The notes: a model not told the origin generated them from the sequence alone. Numbered from the stretch's first letter, positions 53,690 to 62,694 are shown. The stretch: 64,000 nucleotides of DNA from Caldalkalibacillus salinus (GCF_016745835.1 NZ_JAERVL010000017.1:62001-126000), one strand, 5' to 3'. Program-made: numbers and translations.

Positions 53690-54091
53690 TTACAAGTTCT
53701 GATGTTCAACCATGATACAAGCATCCATCATCACAGATAATCCACCTTCTGTGGCAATCTGATAAGCCTCTTCATTAAATATACCGAGTTGTAGCCATAG
53801 GCATTTAGCACCATGGGCCACAGCTTGCCGCGCAGGCTCAACCGTTAGAGGGCTCTTTCTAAAGACATTAACGATATCAATGTGTTCCGGTACTTCATCC
53901 AAGGAAGCATACGCCTTTTGCCCCAGAGATGAGGTGATATTCGGATTGATCGGGATAATATGATAACCCATTCGTTGCATATACGCCGAGACTTGATAGC
54001 TTGTTCGATGGGGCTTGTCTGATAAGCCCACCACAGCAATATTTTGAGCTTGCGATAACACTTGTTTGATTTCTTCACGTGATGCACCCAT
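53690..54091 (-). CDS. CoA-binding-domain protein (YccU-like)
   Basis: A 133-residue single Rossmann-type CoA-binding domain, related to the N-terminal domain of succinyl-CoA synthetase alpha. Family motifs: NIAVVGLSDKPHRTSYQVSA, GYHIIPINPN, DIVNVFRKS and KCLWLQLGIFNEEA, ending in MMDACIMVEHQ. AGGGAGGG precedes the ATG. It binds CoA or nucleotide; physiological role is unknown. Single gene, divergent from the nucleoside hydrolase. Confidence 0.92.
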   Translation of the reverse strand: MGASREEIKQVLSQAQNIAVVGLSDKPHRTSYQVSAYMQRMGYHIIPINPNITSSLGQKAYASLDEVPEHIDIVNVFRKSPLTVEPARQAVAHGAKCLWLQLGIFNEEAYQIATEGGLSVMMDACIMVEHQNL

Positions 54092-54283
54092 AACATACCC
54101 TCCCTCAAATATCTGTTAAAAATGGTAACATCTCAGTATTCAACAAACGGTGTCTAATGTCCTCTTACTCAGTATTTAATATACCTTGTTGGAAAAAATA
54201 ACATGTACAGATAACAAATGGTATGATACATACTGACGTTTCATACGTATATGATAAGCCATTCTATACAACGAGGTGAGTTC

Positions 54284-55219
54284 ATGAAGGTGCTCTTTTT
54301 TAGTGATCCAGGTATTGATGATTCTCTCGCTATAATATATGCCCTTTTGCATCCCGATATTGAATTAGTGGGTATCGTTACGAGTTATGGGAATGTGTCC
54401 AAGGAACAGGCCACACAAAATGCGCGTTACTTGGTTCAATTGGCAGGTATGGAGAATGACGTGAGAATCATCGAAGGGGCTCGTGGGCCCTTTACAGGAG
54501 AGATAGCGACGTACTATCCGGAGATCCATGGACCTAAGGGGCTAGGGCCGATCCAGCCTCCTGAGGACATTAGTACGGAAGCGGAACCCTTTACGGTGAT
54601 ATTTGATTTGGTCAATGAATATGGAGATGAACTCGTCGTTCTGGATACGGGACGGTTAACAGCTTTAGCGATGGCCTTCCTTATTGATATTGATACCATG
54701 AATCAGGCGAGAGCCTTTCATATCATGGGAGGGGCTTTTCTCGTGCCAGGGAACATCTCCCCTGTGGCTGAAGCTAATTTTTACAGCGATCCGTTAGCTG
54801 CGAACATCGTCACAAATCAAGCCCAAAACTTGTTTGTCGTCCCTTTGAACGTGACGAACTACGCTTTAGTGACGAGTGAAATGATTGATACGATTGATTT
54901 TTATGCGGAGAATCCCTTTGGTGAACTGATCAAGCCTGTTGCAGATTTTTATATCAATGCTTATGCTGACCTGGTTCCTCATCTGAACGGGGCTCTATTA
55001 CACGATGTGCTCACGGTCAGTTCAGTGGTGAATCCACACATTCTTAGATATATAGAGAAAAACGTAGACTTACAGATCAATGGTGTGGCAAGAGGGTTAA
55101 GTGTCGCCGATTTCCGTCCTACTGCGCAGTTAAATGAAGAGGAAAATATAGTGAAGTTAGCGATTCACATTAATTACCCACTGTTCATGAATGACTTTAT
55201 GCAGATCATGTGCAACTGA
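54284..55219 (+). CDS. Nucleoside hydrolase (inosine-uridine type) with an altered N-terminal motif
   Basis: About 311 residues. Hydrolyses the N-glycosidic bond of nucleosides to base and ribose. Family features: SDPGIDDSLAIIYALLHPDI, VGIVTSYGNVSKEQATQNAR, PGNISPVAEANFYSDPLAAN and the C-terminal metal-ligand region LLHDVLTVSSV. The usual DxDPGxDD start reads FFSDPGIDD here, so the first Asp of the motif is Phe while the other three are kept. ATG 54284 was chosen because GAGGTGAG lies just upstream; eleven further in-frame codons precede it. Substrate preference cannot be told. Single gene. Confidence 0.9.
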   Translation: MKVLFFSDPGIDDSLAIIYALLHPDIELVGIVTSYGNVSKEQATQNARYLVQLAGMENDVRIIEGARGPFTGEIATYYPEIHGPKGLGPIQPPEDISTEAEPFTVIFDLVNEYGDELVVLDTGRLTALAMAFLIDIDTMNQARAFHIMGGAFLVPGNISPVAEANFYSDPLAANIVTNQAQNLFVVPLNVTNYALVTSEMIDTIDFYAENPFGELIKPVADFYINAYADLVPHLNGALLHDVLTVSSVVNPHILRYIEKNVDLQINGVARGLSVADFRPTAQLNEEENIVKLAIHINYPLFMNDFMQIMCN

Positions 55220-55327
55220 TACTTGCGTGTTTGTTGTCTATATTTTGGTAGATTTTTATGGTCGTTGCCACATATCCGTCATGTTAATTTTAAAACTTTG
55301 ATGATGTTTTTTTAAAATCCTTGACAA

Positions 55328-55420
55328 ATGTCGTATTATGCGCTTGCCCAGGAAATGATCTTATTCATCCATATTCCTCGTGTCGTTTTTGCAATGACGC
55401 TTGGTTCTGTTCATTCACTT
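55328..55420 (+). pseudogene. Possible remnant of a FecCD-type iron-siderophore ABC permease
   Basis: An 88-codon frame begins MSYYALAQEMILFIHIPRVV. The stretch around IHIPRVVFAMTLGS is like the FecCD/BtuC permease segment (RLPRVLAALLVGAAL) near the first loop, but similarity fades after about 30 residues, there is no ribosome-binding site, and the frame runs into the antisense of glcT. If real, it is a small leftover of a deleted transporter. Confidence 0.3.
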
Positions 55421-55466
55421 CCTGTAAGCATCGGATTAGGCCAAGCTGGCGAGAATAGCGTTACGA

Positions 55467-56303
55467 TTAATGGAGTCTTTGAATATGGAGGGAAATATAA
55501 CCCATTTCGGATTCAGGAAAATGAATACCGTATTGTTTCGCATGCTCGGCCATCTTTTGAGCGCATTGAAACGCTCGCTCATACTTTTTCTTAATCAGGG
55601 TTAATATTTCAGGATCCATGGTATCCAGTGACTCTCCATCCTCTATCCTGACTAAGGCGAACTGTAAATGGGTGATAAGCCGCTGATAACCAATGCTTTC
55701 TTTATCGATCTTCAAACCGATGTTTTCGCCCACCATATTAATGAGTTCGTTAATAAGGGTCGTCTGTTGGAGTGTCTTGCTCATACTGTGCGTACTCATT
55801 TTTGCTGTGTTGATGTGCATCGCAATATACCCTGCTTCGTCATCGGGGATGTCAATGCCGATTTTCTCTTTGATAAGGGACTGTGCCCACAACCCTACTT
55901 CATACTCTTTGCGATATAGGACTTTAATCTCATTCAACAGCTTATTTTCAATTTGGATGTTTTGCTTCATTCTTTCGAAGGCAAAAGATAAATGGTCTGT
56001 CAGCGCGATGTGCACACGTTGGTTTAATTTTGCCTCTAGCTTTTGTTCAGCGTATGATATGATTTCTTCTGCAATCATAATGTGTTCTTCTGGTATGGTG
56101 CGTAATAGCTCTAGAAAGCGCTCGTTCCCCTCTTCCATAACGAACACTTTTTCAATCTGATGTCTAGGAATAATATCGTTTTTCTTTTTATTAAAACCAA
56201 TACCGGCACCCATGACGATTTTTTCACATTCATCATCGTGTGCAACGACAGCATTATTGTTTAGAACCTTTTTTATCTTATAGACGTGTCGATTTGTCTC
56301 CAT
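55467..56303 (-). CDS. glcT: PTS transcription antiterminator, GlcT-like (BglG family)
   Basis: A 278-residue RNA-binding antiterminator. The N-terminal ~60 residues form the CAT domain (HVYKIKKVLNNNAVVAHDDE, GAGIGFNKKKND) that binds RAT hairpins. Two PRD domains follow with the PTS-phosphorylated His in ALTDHLSFAFERM and YIAMHINTAKM (PRD1), and in LITHLQFALVRI and YISLHIQRLH (PRD2). Its place after crr in the general PTS operon, and a RAT-like hairpin upstream of ptsH, identify it as GlcT. When sugar flows through the PTS it would be active and keep the operon transcribed. A hairpin lies between crr and glcT. Confidence 0.9.
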   Translation of the reverse strand: METNRHVYKIKKVLNNNAVVAHDDECEKIVMGAGIGFNKKKNDIIPRHQIEKVFVMEEGNERFLELLRTIPEEHIMIAEEIISYAEQKLEAKLNQRVHIALTDHLSFAFERMKQNIQIENKLLNEIKVLYRKEYEVGLWAQSLIKEKIGIDIPDDEAGYIAMHINTAKMSTHSMSKTLQQTTLINELINMVGENIGLKIDKESIGYQRLITHLQFALVRIEDGESLDTMDPEILTLIKKKYERAFQCAQKMAEHAKQYGIHFPESEMGYISLHIQRLH

Positions 56304-56360
56304 ATTCAACCTACCCTCTCCCACATTCTAGCATCACACTATGCTGTTGCAGCATCATAT

Positions 56361-56393
56361 AAAAAAGTGACTCTGTCTCAATATAGCAGAGCC
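56361..56393 (-). terminator. Hairpin between crr and glcT
   Basis: GGCTCTG/CAGAGTC arms with an 11-base loop followed on the minus strand by ACTTTTTT. It lies 18 bases past the crr stop and would reduce read-through into glcT, keeping antiterminator levels low. Confidence 0.65.
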
Positions 56394-56410
56394 TCCCTTT
56401 TTTTGTCATG

Positions 56411-56917
56411 TTATTTCTTTGCTTTGATTTTTAGAATGTTTGTTTCACCCTTCGATGTTTGGACGACAGACATCGTCTCCATGCTTTCTACCTGATCTCC
56501 ATTGGTTATTAATACAGGGGTTACAGTATCATTTGCCTTTTCTTTCACGAGTTCCAAGTCAAAGCGAATGAGACGATCACCCGCTTTGACCTTGTCCCCT
56601 TCTTTAACAAAGGATTTGAAGCCTTCCCCGTTCATGGCTACCGTTTCGATACCGATGTGGATCAAAATCTCGATACCCGCTTTAGATTCAATTCCAATGG
56701 CGTGCTTAGTTGGGAAAATCTGAACGATTTTACCTTCAACTGGTGAGACAACTTCTCCTTCACTTGGCATGATTGCGACACCGTCGCCCATCATCTTTTG
56801 TGAAAACGTCGGGTCAGGTACCTCGCTTAGAGAGACTATTGTTCCGGTCAGTGGAGAGACGAAGGTTTCTTGTTCTGGCTTGCCACCCACTATTTTGTTC
56901 ATGAGTTTTTCAAACAT
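56411..56917 (-). CDS. crr: PTS EIIA, glucose family
   Basis: A stand-alone 168-residue EIIA(Glc) protein that passes phosphate from HPr to EIIB domains. The family's flat beta-sandwich motifs are present: SPLTGTIVSLSEVPDPTFSQ, MGDGVAIMPSEGEVVSPVEG, the first His in IFPTKHAIG and the phosphorylated His in EILIHIGIETV, then LIRFDLELVKEKA. It lies 44 bases after ptsI. It can supply the EIIA-less trehalose permease TreP as well as a glucose permease elsewhere in the genome. Confidence 0.93.
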   Translation of the reverse strand: MFEKLMNKIVGGKPEQETFVSPLTGTIVSLSEVPDPTFSQKMMGDGVAIMPSEGEVVSPVEGKIVQIFPTKHAIGIESKAGIEILIHIGIETVAMNGEGFKSFVKEGDKVKAGDRLIRFDLELVKEKANDTVTPVLITNGDQVESMETMSVVQTSKGETNILKIKAKK

Positions 56918-56961
56918 ATCGCTTCACCTTTTTCTATCTAAGAATGAACTGGCTTACAAGG

Positions 56962-58680
56962 TCATGCTTGATTCGTATGTCGTTTGATATGTGCTACCAC
57001 TTGCTCAGCGGTCTCAAATGTGAGTGCTTCTGTTACGACCGGCTCTAGGTCCGCTTTGTTAAGCTTAGCGATTTGTTGTCTCGCCGGTAAGATGGACGTC
57101 GCACTCATACTGAACTCATCAAGCCCTAAACCGAGTAATAACGGGATAGCCACAGGGTCTCCTGCCATTTCACCGCACATGCCAACCCATTTGCCCTCTT
57201 GATGTGCCGCATTAATCACCATGCGGATCATTCTAAGGATTGAAGGATGGTATGGCTGATATAAGTAGGATACTTGTTCATTCATACGGTCAGCGGCCAT
57301 GGTGTACTGAATCAGATCATTCGTTCCGATACTGAAGAAGTCCACTTCTTTGGCAAAGACGTCTGCGAGTAAAGCCGTTGAAGGAATTTCCACCATAATA
57401 CCTAATTCGATATGTTCACTCACTTCTACGCCTTGCTGTTGAAGAGACTGTTTCTCTTCTTCTAATAGCTCACGTGCTTGACGGAACTCTTCTACTGTTG
57501 CCACCATCGGGAACATAATCTTTAATTGGCCTGCCGTACTCGCACGTAAAAGCGCGCGTAGTTGTGTGCGGAAAATATCTTGTTTGTCTAAACACATACG
57601 GATGGCGCGGAAACCTAAGAAAGGATTAAGCTCCTTAGGTAAATCGAGATACGGAAGTTCCTTGTCACCACCAACATCTAATGTTCTAACGACAACAGGC
57701 TTATCTCCCATTTGTTCTAGCACTTGGCGATACGCTTCATATTGTTCCTCTTCAGAAGGCATCTCATTTCGACCCATGTATATAAACTCTGTGCGGAATA
57801 ATCCGACCCCTTCTCCACCATTACTGAGGACAGCATCGACATCTTTTACAGTACCGATATTGGCTGCAAGCTCCACCTGATGACCATCTTCAGACACAGA
57901 CGGTTCATTAACCAGTTTTTCCATTTCTTTTCTTTGCTCAACGTACTCTGCCTGCTTTTGTTTATACTCATTGATTTGCTCATCTGATGGGTCCACTAAC
58001 ACCTGACCTTGAATGCCGTCAACAATGAGCAGCGTACCGTGTTCGACTGTTTGCGTCACGTTTTTCGTCCCCACAACCGCAGGGATTTCCATTGACCTTG
58101 CCATAATGGCAGAATGAGACGTACGACCACCGATGTCCGTCGTGAACCCGCGAACATATTCACGGTTAATTTGTGCTGTATCAGAAGGGGTGAGATCATT
58201 GGCAACGATCACGACTTCCTCCTGTATCATACTTGGATTCGACGTAGATACGCCTAGCAGATGGCCTAACACACGTTTCGTCACATCTCTAAGATCTGAG
58301 GCTCTTTCTTTCATGTAGTCGTTATCCATCTGTTCAAACATGGTAATGAAGCCATTGGCTGCCTCATTTAATGCATACTCAGCGTTGACCTCTTCGCTTT
58401 TAATTTTATCTTTGACTTGTTGAATCAGCTCTGGATCATCTAGCACAAGGAGGTGAGCTGAGAATATTGAAGCTTTATCTTCTCCAAGCTCTTTTTTCGC
58501 ATGGTCACGTATCGCTTCTAACTCTTCCTTCGCTGTGTTGATGGCTGTCTCAAGTCTGCCTTGTTCCGCTTCGACATCTTCCACCGGCTTTTTGGATACG
58601 TCTAATTCCTCATCTTGCATGATAAACGCTTTCGCGATTGCAATACCTGAGGAAGCCGCAATTCCTCTCAACTCTGCCAT
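56962..58680 (-). CDS. ptsI: PTS enzyme I
   Basis: A 572-residue phosphoenolpyruvate-protein phosphotransferase. Key motifs: the phosphorylated His in [15 protein letters not shown], the PEP-binding [15 protein letters not shown], and the active-site Cys region [28 protein letters not shown] is also typical. It begins two bases after the ptsH stop with AGGAG upstream. It starts the PTS phosphorelay for all sugars. Confidence 0.97.
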   Translation of the reverse strand: MAELRGIAASSGIAIAKAFIMQDEELDVSKKPVEDVEAEQGRLETAINTAKEELEAIRDHAKKELGEDKASIFSAHLLVLDDPELIQQVKDKIKSEEVNAEYALNEAANGFITMFEQMDNDYMKERASDLRDVTKRVLGHLLGVSTSNPSMIQEEVVIVANDLTPSDTAQINREYVRGFTTDIGGRTSHSAIMARSMEIPAVVGTKNVTQTVEHGTLLIVDGIQGQVLVDPSDEQINEYKQKQAEYVEQRKEMEKLVNEPSVSEDGHQVELAANIGTVKDVDAVLSNGGEGVGLFRTEFIYMGRNEMPSEEEQYEAYRQVLEQMGDKPVVVRTLDVGGDKELPYLDLPKELNPFLGFRAIRMCLDKQDIFRTQLRALLRASTAGQLKIMFPMVATVEEFRQARELLEEEKQSLQQQGVEVSEHIELGIMVEIPSTALLADVFAKEVDFFSIGTNDLIQYTMAADRMNEQVSYLYQPYHPSILRMIRMVINAAHQEGKWVGMCGEMAGDPVAIPLLLGLGLDEFSMSATSILPARQQIAKLNKADLEPVVTEALTFETAEQVVAHIKRHTNQA

Positions 58681-58682
58681 CC

Positions 58683-58949
58683 TTATTCTCCTAAACCTTC
58701 ATTTTTCATTGATTCTTCAATGGCTTGTAGCGCTTCATCAGCATCGTCGCCTTCTGCTGTTACTTTAATATCTGCTCCTTGTTGAATGCCTAAGGACATC
58801 ACGCCCATAATGGACTTCAGGTTAACGGACTTTTCTCCGTGTACGAGTTCAATTTCAGAGTTAAATTTAGACGCCGTTTGGACTAACTGTGTCGCCGGAC
58901 GTGCATGTATCCCAGATTCACTTGTTACTTTAAATGTTTTTTCAGCCAT
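58683..58949 (-). CDS. ptsH: Phosphocarrier protein HPr
   Basis: An 88-residue HPr with His15 in [12 protein letters not shown] (phosphorylated by enzyme I) and Ser46 in [10 protein letters not shown] (the HPr-kinase target used in CcpA signalling). AAGGAG precedes the ATG. First gene of ptsH-ptsI-crr-glcT, behind a RAT/terminator. Confidence 0.97.
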   Translation of the reverse strand: MAEKTFKVTSESGIHARPATQLVQTASKFNSEIELVHGEKSVNLKSIMGVMSLGIQQGADIKVTAEGDDADEALQAIEESMKNEGLGE

Positions 58950-59037
58950 CGTGCAAAACTCCTTTTTGTTTGTTTATATGTTATTTTGTCGATTCGGAAA
59001 GAGATTCATTCTAAAATAAAGCCCTTTCATGGCAAAT

Positions 59038-59107
59038 AAAAAAGCATGGATGTATGCACAGTTTCCCCCTCAGCTGAGTGAGTAAACGTGTTCAGTCACA
59101 TCCATGC
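59038..59107 (-). terminator. Conditional terminator in the ptsH leader
   Basis: CATGGATGT (59098-59106) pairs with ACATCCATG (59045-59053) across a long loop, followed on the minus strand by TTTTTTATT. Its 5' arm is inside the RAT hairpin, so GlcT binding would block it. Confidence 0.8.
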
Positions 59108-59129
59108 CTGATCGAGTCAGTCACATGTA
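59096..59129 (-). promoter_or_regulatory. GlcT-type ribonucleic antiterminator (RAT)
   Basis: On the minus strand an imperfect hairpin with GTGACTGACTCGATCAGGCA at its centre and ACAT/ATGT ends. The ACTGAxTCGATCAGGCATG core is very close to the ptsG RAT of B. subtilis. It overlaps the 5' arm of the terminator, the classic antitermination arrangement. Confidence 0.8.
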
Positions 59130-59196
59130 AGGTATATGGTTTTTGGTTAAGGTTAGGTTAGCAATTTAATGAACAATCCTATCGACAATCATAGAC

Positions 59197-59226
59197 ATAT
59201 TACCACAATAGATTGTAAGATTTCAA
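59197..59226 (-). promoter_or_regulatory. Promoter of the ptsH operon
   Basis: TTGAAA (59221-59226) and TAATAT (59197-59202) on the minus strand, 18 bases apart, about 70 bases before the RAT. The opposite-strand gene starts at 59307, so the two promoters are close together. Confidence 0.6.
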
Positions 59227-59306
59227 TACATAAAGACTAAATTTACTTTTTCCTTTCTTTTTTGATACGATTTAGACAGACAAAAAGTCGGAATTGAGGG
59301 ATAATG

Positions 59307-61073
59307 ATGAACATTATTGTTAGCACACTAAATGCAAAATACATTCACACTTGCTTAGCTTTGCGATACCTCAAAAGCTATGCACAGCCAGAGTTTGAAG
59401 TGCAAATGAAAGAATTCACGATAAAAGATCCGGCTATGAATATCGTCACGGAGTTACACAGTCTTCAACCGGATATCATCGGATTTAGCTGTTACATTTG
59501 GAACATAGAGCAAACAATCCCTGTGATTCAGATGCTTAAAAAGGTCCATCCCGATTTAAAAATTGTACTGGGGGGTCCTGAGGTCTCGTACGATGTCGAG
59601 TACTGGTTTGAACGCGTGCCAGAGATAGACTTTATCGTCGTGGGTGAAGGAGAAGACACGTTTAAGCAACTCTTACAGGAAGTGCAAAGTGAGCAGAAGT
59701 ATCACATGGTCTTTGGTTTGGCTTATCGTCATAAGAACGGAGACGTCATCGTGAACCCGCCAAGGCCAAAACTAGACTTAAAAGAAGTGCCCTCTCCCTT
59801 TCGTTTTGAAGAAGATACACAACATCTCGCAAAGCGTATTACCTATATCGAAACCAGCCGAGGATGTCCCTTCAGCTGTCAGTTTTGTCTTTCCTCAATT
59901 GAGGTCGGCGTCCGGTACTTTGATATTGAGCGTATGAAAGAAGAGATTTTGTTCCTAATTGAAAACGGTGCCAAGCTCATCAAATTCGTCGATCGTACCT
60001 TCAACATTAAACGCGACTATGCCATGGAGATGTTTGATTTCCTCATCAAAAACCACCAAGGATGTGTGTTTCAGTTTGAGATCACTGCTGACATCATGCG
60101 ACCTGAAGTGATCACATTTTTAAACGAGCACGCACCGCCTGGCGTCTTTCGATTTGAAATCGGGGTGCAATCAACGAATGATGCCACAAATGAACGGGTA
60201 CAAAGAAAACAAAACTTCAAAAAACTCAAGCGCACAGTAGAAATGGTTCGAGACGGAGGAAAAATCACACAACATCTTGATTTAATTGCGGGTCTACCAG
60301 AAGAAAACTATGATTCGTTCAGAAAAACGTTTAATGATGTCTTTACCCTCGGGCCTGAGGAGCTACAGTTAGGGTTTTTAAAGATGTTGAGAGGGACAGG
60401 CGTTCGCCTGAGAGCAGCTGAGCATGATTACGTCTATATGGACCAGGCTCCATATGAAATCTTAAGTAACAACGTCCTACCTTTTGAGGATATTGTTCGC
60501 ATTAAGCGTGTAGAGGATGTGCTTGAGAAGTACTGGAATGACCACAGAATGGATCATACTATTCAATATATCACCCAACAGACCTTCTCCTCCCCCTTTG
60601 ATTTCTTCCAATCCTTTGGCGATTACTGGGAGGAAAAAGGTTGGTCCAAGATCGGTCATCAATTAGAGCATCTTTTTCAACGGCTAGACGACTTTCTTTT
60701 CACATCGAATGTACCACAGTATGATTTTATCAAAAGCTTGATGAAGTACGATTTCTTTATGCACCATAAGCACAAGCCACGAAAAATATGGTGGCACCAT
60801 GAGATGGATAAGAGCACAAGAAAACAACTGATCCGTGCCATATCTGAAAATCCTGAGCATTGTGCTCAAGGGTTACAGAGATTAGAGTTAAATGAACAAG
60901 CCTTGCAAAAACATACTATGATGGATATTATCCCTTATGATCTCGGTCAATATTTCAAAACGGGTCAAATTCAGCAAAGTGCCACTTGCCTGATGGTCTA
61001 TTACAACCCTAAGACACAACAACCGACGTCTTTCTTCTTCCCTGTTTCAGAGCCTCTAATTGGAACAGCTTAG
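59307..61073 (+). CDS. B12-binding-domain radical SAM protein
   Basis: A 588-residue protein. Residues about 1-140 form a cobalamin-binding-like Rossmann domain (GFSCYIWNIEQTI, VLGGPEVSYD, FIVVGEGEDTF), followed by a radical SAM domain with the cluster motif CPFSCQFC (CxxxCxxC), IKFVDRTFNIKRDY and HLDLIAGLPEENY. The C-terminal ~200 residues match a DUF4080 region. GAGGG is six bases before ATG 59307. Such proteins methylate or rearrange unactivated carbons; the substrate of this conserved Bacillus type is not known to me. It has its own terminator. Confidence 0.92.
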   Translation: MNIIVSTLNAKYIHTCLALRYLKSYAQPEFEVQMKEFTIKDPAMNIVTELHSLQPDIIGFSCYIWNIEQTIPVIQMLKKVHPDLKIVLGGPEVSYDVEYWFERVPEIDFIVVGEGEDTFKQLLQEVQSEQKYHMVFGLAYRHKNGDVIVNPPRPKLDLKEVPSPFRFEEDTQHLAKRITYIETSRGCPFSCQFCLSSIEVGVRYFDIERMKEEILFLIENGAKLIKFVDRTFNIKRDYAMEMFDFLIKNHQGCVFQFEITADIMRPEVITFLNEHAPPGVFRFEIGVQSTNDATNERVQRKQNFKKLKRTVEMVRDGGKITQHLDLIAGLPEENYDSFRKTFNDVFTLGPEELQLGFLKMLRGTGVRLRAAEHDYVYMDQAPYEILSNNVLPFEDIVRIKRVEDVLEKYWNDHRMDHTIQYITQQTFSSPFDFFQSFGDYWEEKGWSKIGHQLEHLFQRLDDFLFTSNVPQYDFIKSLMKYDFFMHHKHKPRKIWWHHEMDKSTRKQLIRAISENPEHCAQGLQRLELNEQALQKHTMMDIIPYDLGQYFKTGQIQQSATCLMVYYNPKTQQPTSFFFPVSEPLIGTA

Positions 61074-61121
61074 TTCGCAACGAGCAGTGACCGATCATCG
61101 TTCACATCACTATACAAAAAA

Positions 61122-61150
61122 GACAGCTATGCTATAGTAGCTGTCCTTTT
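61122..61150. terminator. Terminator after the radical SAM gene
   Basis: GACAGCTA/TAGCTGTC arms (61122-61129, 61138-61145) followed by CTTTTG on the plus strand; the minus strand also has six T, so it may stop transcription from both sides. Confidence 0.75.
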
Positions 61151-61184
61151 GTGCTTGGTCATAAGTTTATGTACATATGTATAT

Positions 61185-61217
61185 AAAAAAGAGGCCTCCC
61201 ATGGGGTCATGAGAGGT
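61185..61217 (-). terminator. Terminator-like hairpin after the c-di-GMP riboswitch
   Basis: CCTCTCATG/CATGGGAGG arms on the minus strand followed by CCTC and six T. Part of the arm (CCATGGG) also occurs in the riboswitch aptamer, giving a possible switching pair. Confidence 0.6.
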
Positions 61218-61234
61218 TACCAAAAACAATTCAT

Positions 61235-61322
61235 TGTAGACGGCAACCTGGCAATCATAGTCTGTAATAGACCGTAGACCCATGGCTTTGCGACACTCCC
61301 TTTCGGAAGTTGTGCCCTTTTC
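61235..61322 (-). ncRNA. Cyclic di-GMP-I (GEMM-I) riboswitch, with no downstream gene
   Basis: On the minus strand: GGGCACAACTTCCGAAAGGG, then TGTCGCAAAGCCATGGGTCTA, then a variable hairpin, then TGATTGCCAGGTTGCCG. This follows the class I consensus GGCAAACC-GAAA-GG-ACGCAAAGCC-GGxCUA ... GGUUxCCG with the GAAA tetraloop and its receptor in place. A terminator-like hairpin follows. No minus-strand gene lies between it and ptsH, 2.2 kb away. Confidence 0.85.
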
Positions 61323-61471
61323 ATTTTGACATTAGAATGGGTATGGGTAATGGGATGGAGTCAATACTTATCATAACCTATACTTTGTCTTTTGTATAGT
61401 CCTGTTTTTTCGACAGGATCTGCCATTTTGTCGAGTACGTCTTTTTATACAGTTTGATTAAAATAATTTTA

Positions 61472-61687
61472 TCAATCATTTCGTATGATAAGATAAACGA
61501 TTAATCCCAGTACCGGAAACGCAATGGTCCCCACCAAAACAATGATGGCGAACTCTTTACTATTCCCTTTCCTTAATGAATCCCGATAGGCCCAAATGCT
61601 CGTCACAATGTTTAATATAAATAAAAATAAGAGGCCTATTAGAATACCACTGAACATCATGACCCCTGGAAAAAATTCATACATCAT
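61472..61687 (-). CDS. Small PLDc_N-type membrane protein
   Basis: A 71-residue membrane protein with two helices (FSGILIGLLFLFILNIVTSI and FAIIVLVGTIAFPVLGLIVY) around WAYRDSLRKGNSKEF, as in the N-terminal membrane segment of cardiolipin synthases and the stand-alone PLDc_N proteins. GAGGAGAGG precedes the first of two adjacent ATGs (61687, 61684); a longer frame upstream lacks any site. Function unknown. The c-di-GMP riboswitch is 150 bases past its stop codon. Confidence 0.8.
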   Translation of the reverse strand: MMYEFFPGVMMFSGILIGLLFLFILNIVTSIWAYRDSLRKGNSKEFAIIVLVGTIAFPVLGLIVYLIIRND

Positions 61688-61846
61688 TTTGTTTATTCCT
61701 CTCCTCTCCCTGAACGTACCATGTTTGCTATGTACACGACCAGATTCATGCACGACCTTATAAACATGTCACTCATCATTTTAGCACATTCAATACATCA
61801 TACGTGCTCATCACAGAAGAGTTTCAGTCACTTTGGTTAACATTCA

Positions 61847-62107
61847 TCAGAACAGTGGTAACTGGTCGAGATTATTTGACGGATCTCCATCCGCATTACT
61901 ACGCAAATGGGGTGCTCCGTCCCTTCCTGTAAATACGTTTGCGCCTTGAATTTGTCCCTCCATGACCGCTTGTTGTGCATCTTTGTAATGCAATGTACGT
62001 CCCTGACTCGTTTTAAGTTCAACAATGTCGCCGTCCTCATTTTTTCGTACAGCAACAAAGTGTTCTTCTTGTCGATCCTGACCTGTGTTTCCTTGGTTTT
62101 GGTCCAA
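61847..62107 (-). CDS. DUF3892 protein
   Basis: A small cytoplasmic protein of about 86 residues. The core FVAVRKNEDGDIVELKTSQG, LHYKDAQQAVMEGQI, VFTGRDGAPHLRSN and DGDPSNNLDQLPLF is the DUF3892 signature found widely in Bacillus; role unknown. The likely start is TTG 62107 with AAAGGAGGG seven bases upstream; an ATG at 62140 is in frame but has a weak site and would run through that ribosome-binding site. Confidence 0.85.
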   Translation of the reverse strand: MDQNQGNTGQDRQEEHFVAVRKNEDGDIVELKTSQGRTLHYKDAQQAVMEGQIQGANVFTGRDGAPHLRSNADGDPSNNLDQLPLF

Positions 62108-62266
62108 ACCTGAACCCTCCTTTGGTTTATATTTACGCATTATTGTACCCTTTTTTACTTATGTCATAAGTGATGGTTTGGTCTGCATATCTTTGGCGTT
62201 GCCACAGCGTGAATGCAACGGGGCACATTGATTTAAACTAGGTCTAAACCGAAGGGGGTGACAAAC

Positions 62267-62536
62267 ATGACACGTAAAAGATTACTTGTACCTGAAGCAC
62301 GCCAAGGCATGGACCTGCTTAAGGCAAGGGTCATGAGAGAAAACGGGTATACCACGCAGTCTCCAGAACAGGTCAAGTATGAGGTAGCCCAAGAAAAGAA
62401 TATCGCACTTAAGAAGGGGTATAATGGCCAGCTGACTTCAGCCGAGGCGGGCCAAGTAGGGGGGCCAATCGGTGGCCATATGGTAAAAGAACTCGTGCGA
62501 ATGGCGCAGGAAAACATCGTTAAGGATAATCAATAA
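62267..62536 (+). CDS. Small acid-soluble spore protein, alpha/beta type
   Basis: An 89-residue SASP, somewhat longer than the usual 60-75. LLVPEARQGMDLLKARVM begins helix one, YEVAQEKNIAL matches the region of the germination-protease site, and AGQVGGPIGGHMVKELVRMA is the family's second conserved block. It coats and protects DNA in the spore. ATG 62267 follows GGGGGTG; the GTG at 62258 is within that site. No convincing sigma-G promoter could be identified. The 200 bases downstream hold only a terminator. Confidence 0.92.
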   Translation: MTRKRLLVPEARQGMDLLKARVMRENGYTTQSPEQVKYEVAQEKNIALKKGYNGQLTSAEAGQVGGPIGGHMVKELVRMAQENIVKDNQ

Positions 62537-62652
62537 TGGTTCGCGTCAAGTGCGGGGTAACCCTCCAGCACATCTCTTCATGTCGCACTTCTGCGTTCAC
62601 CCAGCTTTTATCATGGAAAGCAAAGCTGTTTAATGCAGCGTCTAAATCAATC

Positions 62653-62694
62653 AAAAAATCACCCTCCTGTTGGGGATGCCAACCGAAGGGTGAT
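62653..62694 (-). terminator. Terminator after the third subtilase gene
   Basis: ATCACCCT/AGGGTGAT arms (62658-62665, 62687-62694) with an inner TTGG/CCAA stem and six T on the minus strand, about 35 bases past the subtilase stop. Confidence 0.85.

Noticed and set aside
62141-62266. Sigma-G promoter before the spore protein gene
   Set aside because: Partial matches such as TGAATG exist but no -10 at correct spacing, so it is not listed.
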